This document shows positions 52,836 to 63,439 of a DNA stretch of 64,000 nucleotides, piece by piece. Location: assembly GCA_034440575.1 (NCBI GenBank), contig JAOTOL010001285.1:101001-165000 (forward strand), given 5' to 3'. How positions within the stretch are numbered: position 1 is the first letter of the stretch; every line of letters begins with the position of its first letter. The notes beneath the pieces are model-generated. The model saw nothing but the letters and a program-made list of their open reading frames with translations, had not been told where the DNA came from and did no database searches. The position numbers and the translations under genes are program-made. The DNA comes from Imbricaverruca yamaguchii. Taxonomy: Eukaryota; Arthropoda; Thecostraca; Neoverrucidae.

Positions 52836-53787
52836 GTGAGGCACCGACAACCCGCATTTTAACAGAGACACGGACTGAAGAGTTATCTATGTTTCAAACA
52901 ACAACATTCACGTTTGCGCCTTTAATTCTGGTCCACGTTACCGGATATACTCACATTTTCTAAATGTTTGTCATGCTCAGTTGTTAGCTTCGGAGCAGCT
53001 GATATTTGATGAGAAAGTGATAGCCAGACTATATGAAGAGGATAAAATATAACTGGGAAGCATGGGTAGCATCTAATGGCTAGTGAAATAACACAGCACC
53101 AGTGTGTCCTAATCGTAAGGCGAGCTGAAGCCGAATTAAGTCAAATGATATTAATCGGTCAATGAAATGCCAAAATGCCTGATGACCTTCCCAGCACCTT
53201 GCCATGCTCTTCCATGAAGGCATGCACTTCGCGACAACCGAAAGCAATCCGCTGTTGCAAGGAGGAACGTCCTGCATTAAGGACGAATTATTTTAAAATA
53301 GATACTAATAACCGCGAGTATTTTACGATACGGTGATGCAGTGCAATGTGGTCAAGAACGATACAATCTTTCAACGTGACATTACTACAACCGTTCTAAT
53401 CTTCTCATCTTCGTGAAAGCAAAACGCTGCACTGTAACTTGTCGAGAGATTGCACAGCAAAGTGCCGCTGATTATAATGGACGACGTTTTAATTCAGCTT
53501 CTAACTTTTTAATTAAACTTCGACTCCTGCAAGTTCTTTTGTGTTCTCTGACTGAAGTTGGTTCTCCATTTACATGGAAGGCGTAGACACCCGGCATAAA
53601 CAGCATCTCGTCCACGACAAGTGTTGGATGGAAATCATTGTAGGAAAGTAACGCATGAATTAGCTGGGACACCATAGCATTAGAAGGAAGGAAGGGGGAG
53701 GGGCGCAACTTTGTAAATTCTCATCACAAATATTTCGAACGTTCGGGCGAAGTACGTCAAGGTTGTAACTGAACCAGAATGGAGGTT
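52836..53787. other. No gene recognised
   Basis: AT-richer unique-looking DNA. Nothing supported on either strand. Confidence 0.35.
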
Positions 53788-53798
53788 CGACAATTGTT

Positions 53799-53969
53799 GC
53801 TCGGGGACGAGTAGCCTAGGGGTAAGTTGCTCGTCTCACAATCGAAAGGTTGTGGGTTGGAGTCTCACCTGTCGCTACTATTCGCCTGCGACCAATCGGC
53901 GTGAGAGATTGGCGACGCTACATGACTCAACGGTCGATGTGTCGTAAAACCAATAACCGACCGACCGAC
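53799..53969 (+). mobile_element. SINE-V, full-length plus-strand copy
   Basis: A clear copy for reading the family: head from GGGGACGAGTAGCCTAGGGG, B-box GGGTTGGAGTCTCACC, middle domain CGACCAATCGGCGTGAGAG, hairpin, then CCAATAACCGACCGACCGAC. Exact 11-bp TSD CGACAATTGTT at 53788-53798 and 53970-53980. Confidence 0.93.
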
Positions 53970-53980
53970 CGACAATTGTT

Positions 53981-54627
53981 ATTCTATTGTCTATGCAAGA
54001 TGGGCACCATATGCAACGTACACACGCAAATACAAAGTCCACTTAACCGCATATTGCATCCCTGTGAAATCCAATCGATGCCGGCACGTCTAGACCAACC
54101 ACACCGCTGCCTCGCCGCGCTCTGACACCAGACCGGTGACCTCGGCCTCACGCCGGAAGTGCGCGCGGCGCACACGTGACATCGGCACGTCCGTGCCGGG
54201 CCACCGGCAGCGCACGTCCAGAGCACGCCGGCCGCCGCCGTCTCCTCCGACCTCGCTCCGTCTTTACGGCCCGCAAATCGCCGGCGGGCGCAGCCGGAAA
54301 GCTCGCGGCCGTCGCAAAATTGCCGCCCGCGGTCACGACTGTGATCTCGGCGGGCGCGGACCGCAAATAATCAGCGCAAACGATTAGCCGAGAAGCAGTT
54401 GGGTCTGAAGTTTACGAGCGCATCCAGAACGGCGGGGACGGCGACCCGCGATGGAAACTGGGTCTGACGGAACCGCGTCCCCGTTGGGGTGTCGATTTTC
54501 GATGGGCTGTCGGGAGGGGAGGCCTGTTTTAGGACGTATCCGGATCACCTGGTGGCGAGTGGAGGCCCTGTACCAATTACACAGTGTTCGGCGTAACTAG
54601 TCTGGTACAGAATGCGGTCCAGACTGG
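53981..54627. other. No gene recognised
   Basis: 54100-54390 is CpG-rich. No supported exon. Confidence 0.3.
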
Positions 54628-54794
54628 TCGGTTGATCGACTATTGGTTTTACGACACGTCGACCGTTGAGTCACGCATCGTCGCCAATCTCTCACGCCGG
54701 TTGGTCGCGGGCGAAGAGTGGCGACAGGTGAGACTCGAACCCACAACCTTTTGATTGTGAGACGAGCAACTTACCCCTAGACTACCCGTCCCCC
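54628..54794 (-). mobile_element. SINE-V copy
   Basis: Complete. Weak TSD (GTCCAGACTG before, GTCCGGAGTG after). Tail CCAATAGTCGATCAACC in sense. Confidence 0.85.
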
Positions 54795-54937
54795 GTCCGG
54801 AGTGCGTGCAAACCAGACTGCACGCAGGCCACTATCCAGCGCGGCCGATCACGCCAGACTCAACGCGGCGAATGTCCACCAGACGAGCGGAAATCACATG
54901 CGCTCCTTACTTGTCGGGCGGGGCCGGGATCACAAGG

Positions 54938-54990
54938 GTTTGTTGTTATTTTCAGGCGCATCAACAGCACTGGTTATACAGCGTGGCGGA
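54938..54990 (-). mobile_element. HT-like remnant
   Basis: TTGTTGTTATTTTCAGGCGC, then CATCAACAGCACTGGTTATA, keeps the inner AACC/GGTT-like pairing but a poor outer stem. No TSD. Confidence 0.5.
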
Positions 54991-55029
54991 GGTCACATTG
55001 ACTCGTCACGTCTAGGCTCACTCGAGGGT

Positions 55030-55570
55030 TCCCCAACTCTTTGGCGCGGCGGAACCCACAAGGGGGCTCCTCAACTCGGAGGCCAAGAGGGTTCCTCAAC
55101 TCTTTGGCGCGGCGGAACCCACAAGGGCTCCTCAACTCGGAGGCCGCAAGGACTCCTCACCCTTGGGGCGGCGAAGACCACAAGGGCTCTTCACCTCCAC
55201 CTCGGAGGCCGCAAGGACTCCTCACCTTTGGGGCGGCGAAGACCACAAGGGCTCTTCACCTCGGAGGCCGCCAGGGCTCCTCACCTTCAGAGCCCACGAG
55301 GGCTCCTCACCTCCAGCGCGGTGGAGGCCACAAGGGCCCCTCACCTTCTGGGGCGGCGGAGGCCACAAGGGGTCTCTCACCTGGTGGCAAGGGCCCTCAC
55401 CTTAGAGCCCACGAGGGCTCCTCACCTCGAGTCATTGCAGGCCCAAGGGCTCCTCACCTCTGGCGCGGCGGAGGCCACAAAGGGCTCCTCACCTCTGGCG
55501 CGGCGGAGGCCACAAGGGCTCCTCACCTCAGAGCCCACAAAGGACTCCTCACCGCTGGCGCGGCGTCCCC
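55030..55570. repeat. Minisatellite, about 35-45 bp units
   Basis: Variable units built from ACAAGGGCTCCTCACCT, CGGAGGCC, GGCGCGGCGGA and GAGCCCACGAGG. Length variants are frequent. Open frames of 200-315 codons result from it. Confidence 0.93.
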
Positions 55571-55869
55571 ACGACGCCCAGGCGGCCCTCATTACGCCAG
55601 GCGGCACAGCCCGACTGCGGCACCTCATTTACTCCGCGTCGCCCGCGCGTCATAAACCACCGGCGGTCAGGGCCCGGCGGTCACCCGGTTGCCGGCCGGT
55701 CATCTCTCTTTGTTTTAGCCGGCGCGGCGGCCGTCCGGCGCGCACCTGAATCACCGGCAGTCCGATTATCCGCGCCGCCACGCCGGCCAGTCTCATAGCG
55801 GTCGCGCCGTGGAAACGCGCACGCAACGTAGAAACGCCGTTACGTGTATGCATCGTAAAGATGCACAGC

Positions 55870-56045
55870 AGGTCGGTTGGTTGGTTGGTTGGTTGGTTGG
55901 TTGATTAGTTGGCGGATTGGTTGGTTATTTGGGCTTAGGGGCGCATCGACTGCTTCGGTCATACAGCGCCCATAGTTGGTGGATTGATTGGTTGGTTGGT
56001 TGATTGGTTGGTTGATTGGTTGATTAGTTGGTGGATTGATTGGTT
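55870..56045. repeat. (GGTT)n and GGTTGATT array
   Basis: (GGTT)n and GGTTGATT repeats on both sides of the HT at 55920-55972. On the minus strand this is an expanded AACC tail, as seen at the 3' end of HT and SINE-V. Confidence 0.85.
55920..55972 (-). mobile_element. HT element, close to consensus
   Basis: 53 bp, nearly identical to the copy at 1406-1460. TSD TAGTTGGCGGATTG (55906-55919) and TAGTTGGTGGATTG (55973-55986), one mismatch. Confidence 0.9.
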
Positions 56046-56205
56046 GGTTAGTTATTGATTGTACAACACGTCGACCGTTGAGTCATGCATCGTCGCCAAT
56101 CGCTCACGCCGATTGATCACGGACAAAGAGTAGCGACAGGCGAGACTCGAACCCACAACCTTTCGATTGCGAGACGGGAAACCTACCCATAGACTGCTCG
56201 TCCCC
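56046..56205 (-). mobile_element. SINE-V, diverged
   Basis: Complete but with several substitutions (GTACAACACG, GATCACGGACAAAG). The tail merges with the GGTT array, so the right TSD cannot be defined. Confidence 0.82.
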
Positions 56206-56320
56206 AATACACAACAGTGTAGCGGAAAACGAGCCAGACAGGGAGGTAATTTGGCATGAAATGTGTGTAGTCAGCATATCGTAAACTAGTGTGGCTTACC
56301 ACATTGCTCACGCCAAGGTT

Positions 56321-56364
56321 ACCCGGCGTAGTCGGCGCGCCCTTAAGCCCAAATAACCAATCAA
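56321..56364 (+). mobile_element. HT element, 5'-short
   Basis: 44 bp ending TTAAGCCCAAATAACCAATC. TSD TCACGCCAAGGTT (56308-56320) and TCACGTCACGGTT (56365-56377), two mismatches. Confidence 0.82.
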
Positions 56365-56739
56365 TCACGTCACGGTTGCAGCGTTATCGTAATCATGGAT
56401 AGGCATGGGACAGGTTTGGATAGCTACATATAAACCGTCAGATATTAAAGTATTGGTATACCTAGCAACAAATCGTCCGACTTTGAAAATTGTCCGCCCC
56501 GATGACCGATCGCGACCTAAAATTCCACCAAATGGGCACGTCCAGAGCAGGTCAGACAACAGAACAAGGGTGCGAGTGCGGTGTAGGGACTTTCCGACAA
56601 ACAAATCCCGCAATTGACTACGCTAAAAGCACGCTCCTGCTTCCTTCGCCCTCCGTAGTAGAACGCAGTACGTACGAGTACGAACGTAATAGTACACCCC
56701 TGCCCAGATGCCCGGACGACACCGCAACTCGAATCTAAC

Positions 56740-57345
56740 ACGAGGTGGGCCTGGTCTCGGACGAGATCACGGCCATGGGCCCGAGCCGGCCGACACACCG
56801 TGGGGTGGGCCCGGGGCCGACCGAAGAACTATGAGATGTGCCCGGTCCCGGACCAGATCACGGTCACGGGCCCGGGCGCGGCCGGGACACTATGAGATGG
56901 GCACGGGCCCGGCCACGGCAATATGAGATGGGTCGTTGTTATTCGGGCTTTGGGGCGCGTCGACAACTATGGTCAATTGTGCCCATAACTAAGATATTCA
57001 TCGAAATATGATTACGGGCCCGACCGAGATATTATGAGATCGGGCCGGGCAAGGCCGAGAATATGACATCGGCCCGGGACCGACCGATATATTATGAGAT
57101 TGGCCGGGCCCTGCCGAAAATATAACATCGACCCGGGGACGGCCGAGATACTATGAGATGGGCCTGGGCCCGGCCCGGACACTATGAGATCGACACAGGC
57201 CCGGCCGAGGAACTATGAGATGAACACGGGCCCGGACCAGGCACTGAGAGACCGGCCCGGGCCCGGCCGATATTCTATGATACGGGCCCGCGCCCGGCCG
57301 ATATTCTATGATACGGGCCCGCGCCCGGCCGAGATTACGGTCGGA
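56740..57345. repeat. Minisatellite, GGGCCCGG/ATGAGAT units
   Basis: Repeated units of about 28-60 bp combining TATGAGATGGGC and CCGGGCCCGGCCGAGA. An HT composite interrupts at 56936-57000. Confidence 0.9.
56936..57000 (-). mobile_element. HT element (composite) in minisatellite
   Basis: HT with GCCCATAACTAAG beyond the hairpin, in a unit of the minisatellite. Right border uncertain (56990-57010). No convincing TSD. Confidence 0.72.
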
Positions 57346-57449
57346 CATCGCGGATGGGTGGGGGTCGGCGAGCAGGAGGGGGGTAATTACGGCTGCGCCG
57401 GGTCGGCCTCCTCAACCAGGTGACGACGAGCACGGCGGCCGGCCGGGAA

Positions 57450-57530
57450 TTTCCTGCCGCCGCGCCAGCTGACTGCCCGGGCGCGCCAGCTGACTGCCCA
57501 GGCACGCCAGCTGACCGCCCAGGTGCGCCG
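57450..57530. repeat. Short tandem repeat, 21-bp unit
   Basis: About three and a half copies of GCGCCAGCTGACTGCCCGG with small changes. Confidence 0.85.
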
Positions 57531-57750
57531 GCAGCGGCGACGACGCGCCGCCGCCGCCGCATAAACAACGCTAGACGGCGGCGCGCGCCGCGGCTCAAAA
57601 TATTTGCGCCGCGTGCAAACAGACGCCGCCGACAACGGACAGGAGAACGTACGGGATGGCGGACACGAGCTGCGGCGATGCCGGCGCTAGTGTGTTGGTG
57701 CTTGTGTCGTCAATTATCGTATTAATTACATTATTTTATGATTTGATCAA

Positions 57751-57854
57751 TTGGTTGGTTATTGGCTTTACGACACATCGAGCGTTGAGTCATGTAGCAC
57801 CGCCAATATCTCAAGCCGATTGGTCGCGGGCGAAGAGTAGCGACAGGTGAGACT
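57751..57854 (-). mobile_element. SINE-V, truncated before the B-box
   Basis: Has tail, hairpin and middle domain but stops at GTGAGACTT on the plus strand, the same region as the truncation at 41362. Possible TSD too short to call. Confidence 0.83.
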
Positions 57855-57984
57855 TATTTCACCAATTCAATTCAATTACTTTACTATTATATTAAATTAT
57901 TCAATAGGTGCTGGTGGCACAGCTGCTAAGCTATCGGGATGCTGTTCTAAATATGATTCCCTTGGACATTTTTTTTTGGCCCTG

Positions 57985-58032
57985 CGTGCCCATTGTAGTC
58001 GATACGCCCTGAATCCCAAATAACTAACTAAC
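57985..58032 (+). mobile_element. HT element, diverged
   Basis: CGTGCCCATTGTAGTCGATA, CGCCCTGAATCCC, AAATAACTAACTAACC. Outer and inner stems weakened. TSD not clear (GGACATT occurs on both sides at a distance). Confidence 0.65.
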
Positions 58033-58131
58033 CTTTGGTTATCGGACATTGACCCATCCCAAATTGTATTTCCACTAAATATCGTGGTGGCGGCGGATTG
58101 TTGATTTATTCCGCGTCTACGACTTGGGCTA

Positions 58132-58295
58132 GTTGGTTGGTTATTGGTTTTTACGACACATCGACCGTTGAGTCATGAAGCGTCGCCAATCTCTCACGCC
58201 GATTGGTCGCGGGCGAAGAGTAGCGACAGGTGCCACTCGAACTCACAACCTTTCGATTGTGAGACGAGCAACCTGACCCCTAGGCGACTCGTCCC
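58132..58295 (-). mobile_element. SINE-V with exact 15-bp TSD
   Basis: Complete. CTACGACTTGGGCTA at 58117-58131 and 58296-58310. Tail (AACC)n. Confidence 0.93.
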
Positions 58296-58498
58296 CTACG
58301 ACTTGGGCTATTCTGCGTCCATCCCAGACATATTGCGTTCATCTGAGATTTAAAATGGAAAGGTGCTGAGCTAAACCTTCTCCGACATTGTGCATCACTA
58401 CCCTCCTCCATCAGCTTCAGTACACCTTCATAATCCATTCCATAGCACGTAGACAAGGGAGGAATGTGGTTTTGATACCACACTCTCAACACACTCCG

Positions 58499-58560
58499 AT
58501 CACAATCCATCACAATCCATCACATTCCTCTCACAATCCATCACACTCCATCACAGCCCC
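58499..58560. repeat. Short repeat, ATCACAATCC units
   Basis: About five copies of TCACAATCCA with TCACATTCC and TCACACTCCA variants. Confidence 0.75.
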
Positions 58561-58732
58561 TCCATCTCCGAGTTGAAAATCATGCATACTGAAGTTTGTG
58601 ATGCTTCACTAATGAGTGCATGGGCTATGCAAGACACGTACATATGATCTGAATCACTAGGTATAACTGTAAGGGCTTCTTGCAGCTGATAATTGTTCAA
58701 AACACTTCTACCTCAATTCACTCAAACTGATG

Positions 58733-58798
58733 GGCGCAAAATGACCTTCGTAGTCGATGCTCCGCCCTTAAGCCCAAATAATCAATCAATCAATCAAT
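58733..58798 (+). mobile_element. HT element with AATC tail
   Basis: 66 bp. Outer stem with one bulge (GGGCG / CTCCGCCC), inner GAC/GTC, tail AAATAATCAATCAATCAATC. Exact 14-bp TSD TCACTCAAACTGAT at 58719-58732 and 58799-58812. Confidence 0.92.
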
Positions 58799-59240
58799 CA
58801 CTCAAACTGATATTCACAAAATAAACATCAACGTCATCAAAACTGGGCACCGAAATGGACTAGTTTTACCTCCAAGCACGGATGAAACAATAAAAACAAG
58901 ATGGAATAACGGGAATCGGACAGAGATCATCTCACAGTCTCATAGAGATTACAGCGACAGGAGGCATCCTGGTAGCGGCGCGATAAGCACGAATTAATCC
59001 TGTCATGCTTGTATACATAGCACATATACTAAGAAACGCTATGTATATCCACAATTGGTGATAATAATCAAGTTCGATAAAACCGCTTTCAATGACAAGT
59101 GCAAAATAGGAACATAAATAAAATAAGTGGCACAATAGATGATTGAATGTTCCGGGCGTAGAACTTCTCGTGCTGGAAGTGAAAATAAGTATTGGTTTTT
59201 GCAACACCAGTACAGCTGCAACAGGGAGCATGAGGTGCAC

Positions 59241-59413
59241 AGGAAGAACCTTGGCTTCTTTTACGACGCTGTTCAACTGCTCGGTCATGGCATCGCTCAC
59301 CTCTCACGCCGATTAGTCGCGGGCGAACTCGGCAATCCCGCCGACCGCGCATTCGAACCCACGGCATTACGACCAAGAGCCTGACGCCCTACCGACTGAG
59401 CTACCGCGACCCC
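59241..59413 (-). mobile_element. SINE-K copy, left of a tandem pair
   Basis: tRNA-like head diverged (CGACCGCGCATTCGAACCCA on the plus strand). Directly followed by a second SINE-K in the same orientation. Confidence 0.83.
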
Positions 59414-59583
59414 GAAGAAGAACCTCGGGTTCTTTTACGACTCGTTCAACCGCTAGGTCATACAGCGTCGCCAACCTCTCACGCCGATTGGCCACGGGCG
59501 GACTCGGTAAATGCCCGCAATCTTGCGAAGAGTCCAACGCTCTACGAGCTGAGCTACCGCAGCACCTGCTACCGCGACCCCAC
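59414..59583 (-). mobile_element. SINE-K copy, right of a tandem pair
   Basis: Has GAAGAAGAACC end, hairpin and middle domain. The head lacks the B-box region (CGGTTGTGAGATTCGAACCC) and ends with a small duplication (TACCGCAGC, TACCGCGACCCC). Confidence 0.82.
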
Positions 59584-60199
59584 CAGGAGCTGCAGGCCGC
59601 TATGCGTGCCGGCGGCTGTCCCAATCACCACTAACCATCTCCGTGCACGCCGGCCAGAATCGTAGCTGATTGGCGATAACGTGGGAACGAGGACACCCTC
59701 CGAACGACTTCGATATTAAGCTTCCCTCCGCACGGAACGGCGATGCCATGGCTATCAGTGGAAGCACGAGACGTGAGGACGGCGAGACGGCCGCATGGCG
59801 GATATGAGCGGGAACTGCGGTTTCGCTTTCGGGAGGCGCAACAGCGCCAGATATAGCTAGCAATAGCACATTTTTCTGAAGCAAGCACGATGGGTGGGGG
59901 TGGGGGTGGGGGGGGGGGTGGGGTTGAGATTGGTGTGTTGGTTGTTGGCGCATTTGGAAATTTCCTGGAGTATGTGTCAATTAGCATTTCGAAGTCACCT
60001 ACTTTATAGAAGCCTGCTATGACTTAAGCGTGATACTTAATTTCAATGACATCAGGCACAATGATCCAGTAAAAATATAACTCGGGATATCCGCTGTTGG
60101 AGATGCACGTGCATGTACAGAAGTACTTAAGGCTCCGTCCATAATGGAGTCATCCAGGCATGAAAGACGACATGCAGACAGCATGGAGGCTTAGCTGAC
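59584..60199. other. No gene recognised
   Basis: Unique-looking, with a G-rich run at 59888-59925. No supported exon. Confidence 0.3.
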
Positions 60200-60256
60200 G
60201 GCTTGGCTATTTAGGTTTTATGGTACGTCAACCAAATCGGATTACTGAGCGTCCAT
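60200..60256 (-). mobile_element. HT variant, diverged
   Basis: GGCTATTTAGGTTTTATGGT, then ACGTCAACCAAATCGGATTA, recalls the GGTGC-stem variant (22200, 31704), with poor pairing. No TSD. Confidence 0.5.
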
Positions 60257-60417
60257 CATGACGAGGCACGGAGAAGTGGTGAAGAAAGCATGCAGATGGT
60301 ATGTCCGTTGTGAACCGAGAGCCAACTCCACACGCTCCTGTTCTGCAGGCTTAAGAAGGAAAACCACAGATCCGCACGGTCATGCTATAAAATAAAAAGT
60401 ACAGCCACTTCTGAGCG

Positions 60418-60457
60418 CAAAATGACCTTAGTAGTCCATGCGCCCTTAAGCCCAAGC
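60418..60457 (+). mobile_element. HT element, 40 bp
   Basis: CAAAATGACC, TAGTAGTCCATGCGCCC, TTAAGCCCAAG. Exact 13-bp TSD CCACTTCTGAGCG at 60405-60417 and 60458-60470. The terminal GCG of the repeat doubles as the 5' stem strand. Confidence 0.9.
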
Positions 60458-60827
60458 CCACTTCTGAGCGAAGACCTACCCGTCTCGATGTCCACAAATT
60501 AATCCGATATCACGTCATCTTGATCATATTTTGGAAGGAGGGTATGAACATCCTGATCATACCATCAGGATGATTACGATATCACATCATACTGATCGCA
60601 TCGGAAGGTGCGAGTGTCATCGCGACGATGCTCTCGCAGACCAGTGATCATCTCATGGTGAAACTGAGCAATCTCAATGATCAGCATCGAAATCCTCCGA
60701 CACGGATTCACATCAAGGGTGCGCTACACGCCACGCGCCAAACGTCGCAATCGGACGCATCGTCTAGAGCTTGTCTCGCTTGTCCGCCTCGTCGTGGAAC
60801 GGCAGTGCGCCTTCTGTGGAACGGTAG

Positions 60828-60990
60828 GGGACGAGTAGACTAGGGGTAAGTTGCTCGTCTCACAATCGAAAGGTTGTGGGTTCGAGTCTCACCTGTCGCT
60901 ACTCTTCGCCCGCGACCAATCGGCGTGAGAGATTGGCGACGCTGGATGACTCAACGGTCGATGTGTCGTAAAGAACCAATAACCAACCAA
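60828..60990 (+). mobile_element. SINE-V, full-length, exact 14-bp TSD
   Basis: Complete plus-strand copy ending AACCAATAACCAACCAA. CTGTGGAACGGTAG at 60814-60827 and 60991-61004. Confidence 0.94.
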
Positions 60991-61097
60991 CTGTGGAACG
61001 GTAGAACGCTTATGGGACGACGGAACGCTTCCGTTCCATCTCGTCGGATCGGCGAACGCTTTCGTTCCACCGTCAGAACTACCCTGCACACTACTCC

Positions 61098-61134
61098 GGG
61101 CTTTAGGGCGCTTCGACCAGAATTGATCATTCAC
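61098..61134 (-). mobile_element. HT element, short
   Basis: 37 bp, GACCAG-loop subfamily, no 5' outer-stem strand. TSD CTGCACACTACTCC (61084-61097) and CTGTGCACTGCTCC (61135-61148), three mismatches. Confidence 0.78.
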
Positions 61135-61847
61135 CTGTGCACTGCTCCACTAAAATTTTATCAAGGTGCTGCGCGTATGTATGTCATTACCGCTGTCTTC
61201 TTTTTGCACCACTGGCGTGAAGGCGCAATAGCCACAAGTCGATTGTAGATGGCTGGAATGTATGTCCAAGTCTGAGTCTGGGAAGGCGGAACGCCTGCAC
61301 CTCCATCGTGGAGCGCTTCGGAACACTCCCACACCGGAAGTCCTGGAAGCGAGTCCTGGAAGTCCTGGAAGCGAGTCCAGGAAGCCCTGGACGCATCCAG
61401 GACGTCCGGCCGGCGTGCGCGTGCAACAGCATCTCACCGGCCCACGCGTGCAAGTCGCACCCCCCCCCGACAACAGCGCACCGCCCCGATCCGAGCATCT
61501 TGTTTGAATAAGTGCCATCGCGCCAGCAGTTAGCCGCCGCACAGCCGCCATTTATACGGCACTCATCGCGTTCTCTAACCGCCCGTGATCCACGGGCATT
61601 ACATTATGACTGGCACTCCTCATGGCGAGTCCAGTCCGCGAGTGCGCAGCCCGGTGGGGGCGGGGGGGGTCGTAAAAACACGGCTCGGACGTCTCCGTAG
61701 TGCGCTGCAGACCGGCAACAATGCCTGCAACGTCGCCGCGCGCTGCAGAGGCGCTCTCGTGCAGGGTCGGCGGCAGCTGGCGGTGCCGTTCGCAGGCGGT
61801 CGCCTGTGTATGCGACCTGTGCTTTGTGGCACTGGACGTCGAGAAGA

Positions 61848-62025
61848 AGAAGAACCTTGGGTTCTTTTACGACGCATTCAACCGCTCGGCTATATAGCGT
61901 CGCCGACCTCTCACGCCGATTGGTCGCGGGTGGACTAGGTAACTGCCGTCGGTTGTCAGATTCGAACACACGATCCTGCGATGAAGAGTCCGACGCTAAA
62001 CCAACCGAGCTACCGCGACCCCTCA
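61848..62025 (-). mobile_element. SINE-K, first of three stacked elements
   Basis: Complete SINE-K. Preceded by TCGAGAAGA at 61839-61847 and followed by the same word at 62026-62034, which serves as the target of the next element. Confidence 0.9.
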
Positions 62026-62034
62026 TCGAGAAGA

Positions 62035-62196
62035 TTGGATTGGATTGTGGCTTTACGACGCCCTCAGCAGCTGAGGCCATACGGCGTCGCCTGCCTCTCA
62101 CCCTGGCAGGAAGGGCGGGCATCGCGGGGAATCGAACCCCGTACCTCTGGCTTGCCAGACGCTCAGCTTAACCACTGAGCTACCGACGCCCCCTCG
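62035..62196 (-). mobile_element. SINE-X, tRNA-like, strong hairpin
   Basis: Head on the minus strand: GTAGCTCAGTGGTTAAGC A-box and GGGGTTCGATTCCCCG T-arm, nearly a complete tRNA fold, but with D-arm and acceptor spacing off by a base. Its 3' end is the same hairpin with long stems: outer CGACGCC/GGCGTCG and inner CCTCAG/CTGAGG. Flanked by TCGAGAAGA at 62026-62034 and 62197-62205. Confidence 0.85.
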
Positions 62197-62205
62197 TCGA
62201 GAAGA

Positions 62206-62360
62206 AGAGCCATGCGTTGTTTGATAGCGCATTCGGCTGCAAGGCCATGCAGCGTCGCGGACCTTTCACGGCGATTAATCGTAGTTGGACGTGGTAATCC
62301 CGCAGGTTCTGGGATTGCAACGAATGATCTTACCACTCTAACCACCGAGCTACCGACGCC
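62206..62360 (-). mobile_element. SINE-X, second, decayed copy
   Basis: Same general design; the head A-box is clear (GTAGCTCGGTGGTTAGAG in sense) but the B-box is mutated (GATTGCAAC on the plus strand) and the outer stem is imperfect. Left side abuts the third TCGAGAAGA. Confidence 0.75.
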
Positions 62361-62366
62361 CTTGAA

Positions 62367-62516
62367 GCCGAATGTTCGTTGCGCATCTACTCCCACTATT
62401 GACCACAAATCCATCCTTTCTTTGTAAATATCTGTGAGTTATACCCAGACTGTCCATTATGGCCACTGCACGTGGACGGCATGCATCGCGAAATAAACAA
62501 ATAAATAAATAAATCG
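62367..62516 (+). mobile_element. LINE 3' end, AAATAAAT type
   Basis: About 150 bp, about 90 percent alike by eye to 44888-45010, ending GCATCGCGAAATAAACAAAT and AAATAAATAAAT. No reading frame remains. Confidence 0.8.
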
Positions 62517-63040
62517 TGAAGCAGCTGGCAAGACCGGGACCAGAGACCGCACAGGTACAACCAGGAAACGGCATCAACACCGCGCCGGACCACTCGCTCC
62601 CCGGTAGCCAGGGTCACCAACACACGAGGCAGGGTTTGACGACTGAACGCGACACGACAGCAGCGGGTTCAGCCGGACACGGGCAAAACAGCCGAGGTCA
62701 AACGGCACCCTCGACAAAGGTGGGGCCAGCGAGGTCAAACGGGGCCGGCAAAGGCGAGACGGTGCAGCGAGACGTCGAGCCTGCAACTGGGGTCCTGACG
62801 GTGGCGGCAGCGTTAATTACCTGAGCAACACCTGCAGCACACAGACACACATCCAAACAGAGGCGGCCGGCAGTGGCCGGCGGGCACACCTCGCCGCAGT
62901 GTTTGGCGAGGCAACAGGCCCGACTCGGTCGCATGCTGTCCGCCGGCGGTTGCAGTCGTGTCGGCCCCGGTACCTTTCGCTTCCGCTTGGAGGTGTCCTC
63001 CCAGCGGCGGGTGTCCCGCGCGCCGGGCCGGACACGAAGC
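62517..63040. other. No gene recognised; GC-rich
   Basis: GC-rich unique-looking DNA. No supported exon. Confidence 0.3.
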
Positions 63041-63412
63041 TCCGGGCACAGCTGCGGCAGAACCTACAGAACCCGGGCGCAACTGTGGCATGACCTGCAG
63101 AAGAACCACGGGCGCCGCTGTACCAGAAACTACAGAACCACGGGCGCTGCTGTACCAGAATCTACAGTACCCCGGGAGCAGCTGTAACAGAATCTGCAGA
63201 ACCCCGGGCGCAGCTATAGCAGAACCTACAAAACCGCGGGCGAAGCTGCAACAGAACCTACAAAACCCCGGGGGTAGCTGTGACAGAACCTGCAGTACCG
63301 CGGGCGTAACTATAACAGAACCTACAGCACTCCGGGCGTATAACAGCACCCCGGGGGCATAACAGAAACTACAAAATACCAGGCGCAGCTGTAACAGAAC
63401 CCACAGACGTGC
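63041..63412. repeat. Minisatellite, about 36-bp unit
   Basis: About ten units of GCAGAACCTACAGAACCCCG, GGCGCAGCTGTAACA with many substitutions (ACCACGGGCGC, ACCGCGGGCG). Confidence 0.92.
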
Positions 63413-63439
63413 GCCATTGGCTTGATCGGCGCAGGTCTA

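Noticed and set aside
53799..53880. True tRNA genes at the SINE heads
   Set aside because: Heads keep A- and B-box words but lack paired acceptor stems, and each continues into the shared SINE body with a TSD around the whole. The best fold (62035-62196) still has wrong D-arm and acceptor spacing.
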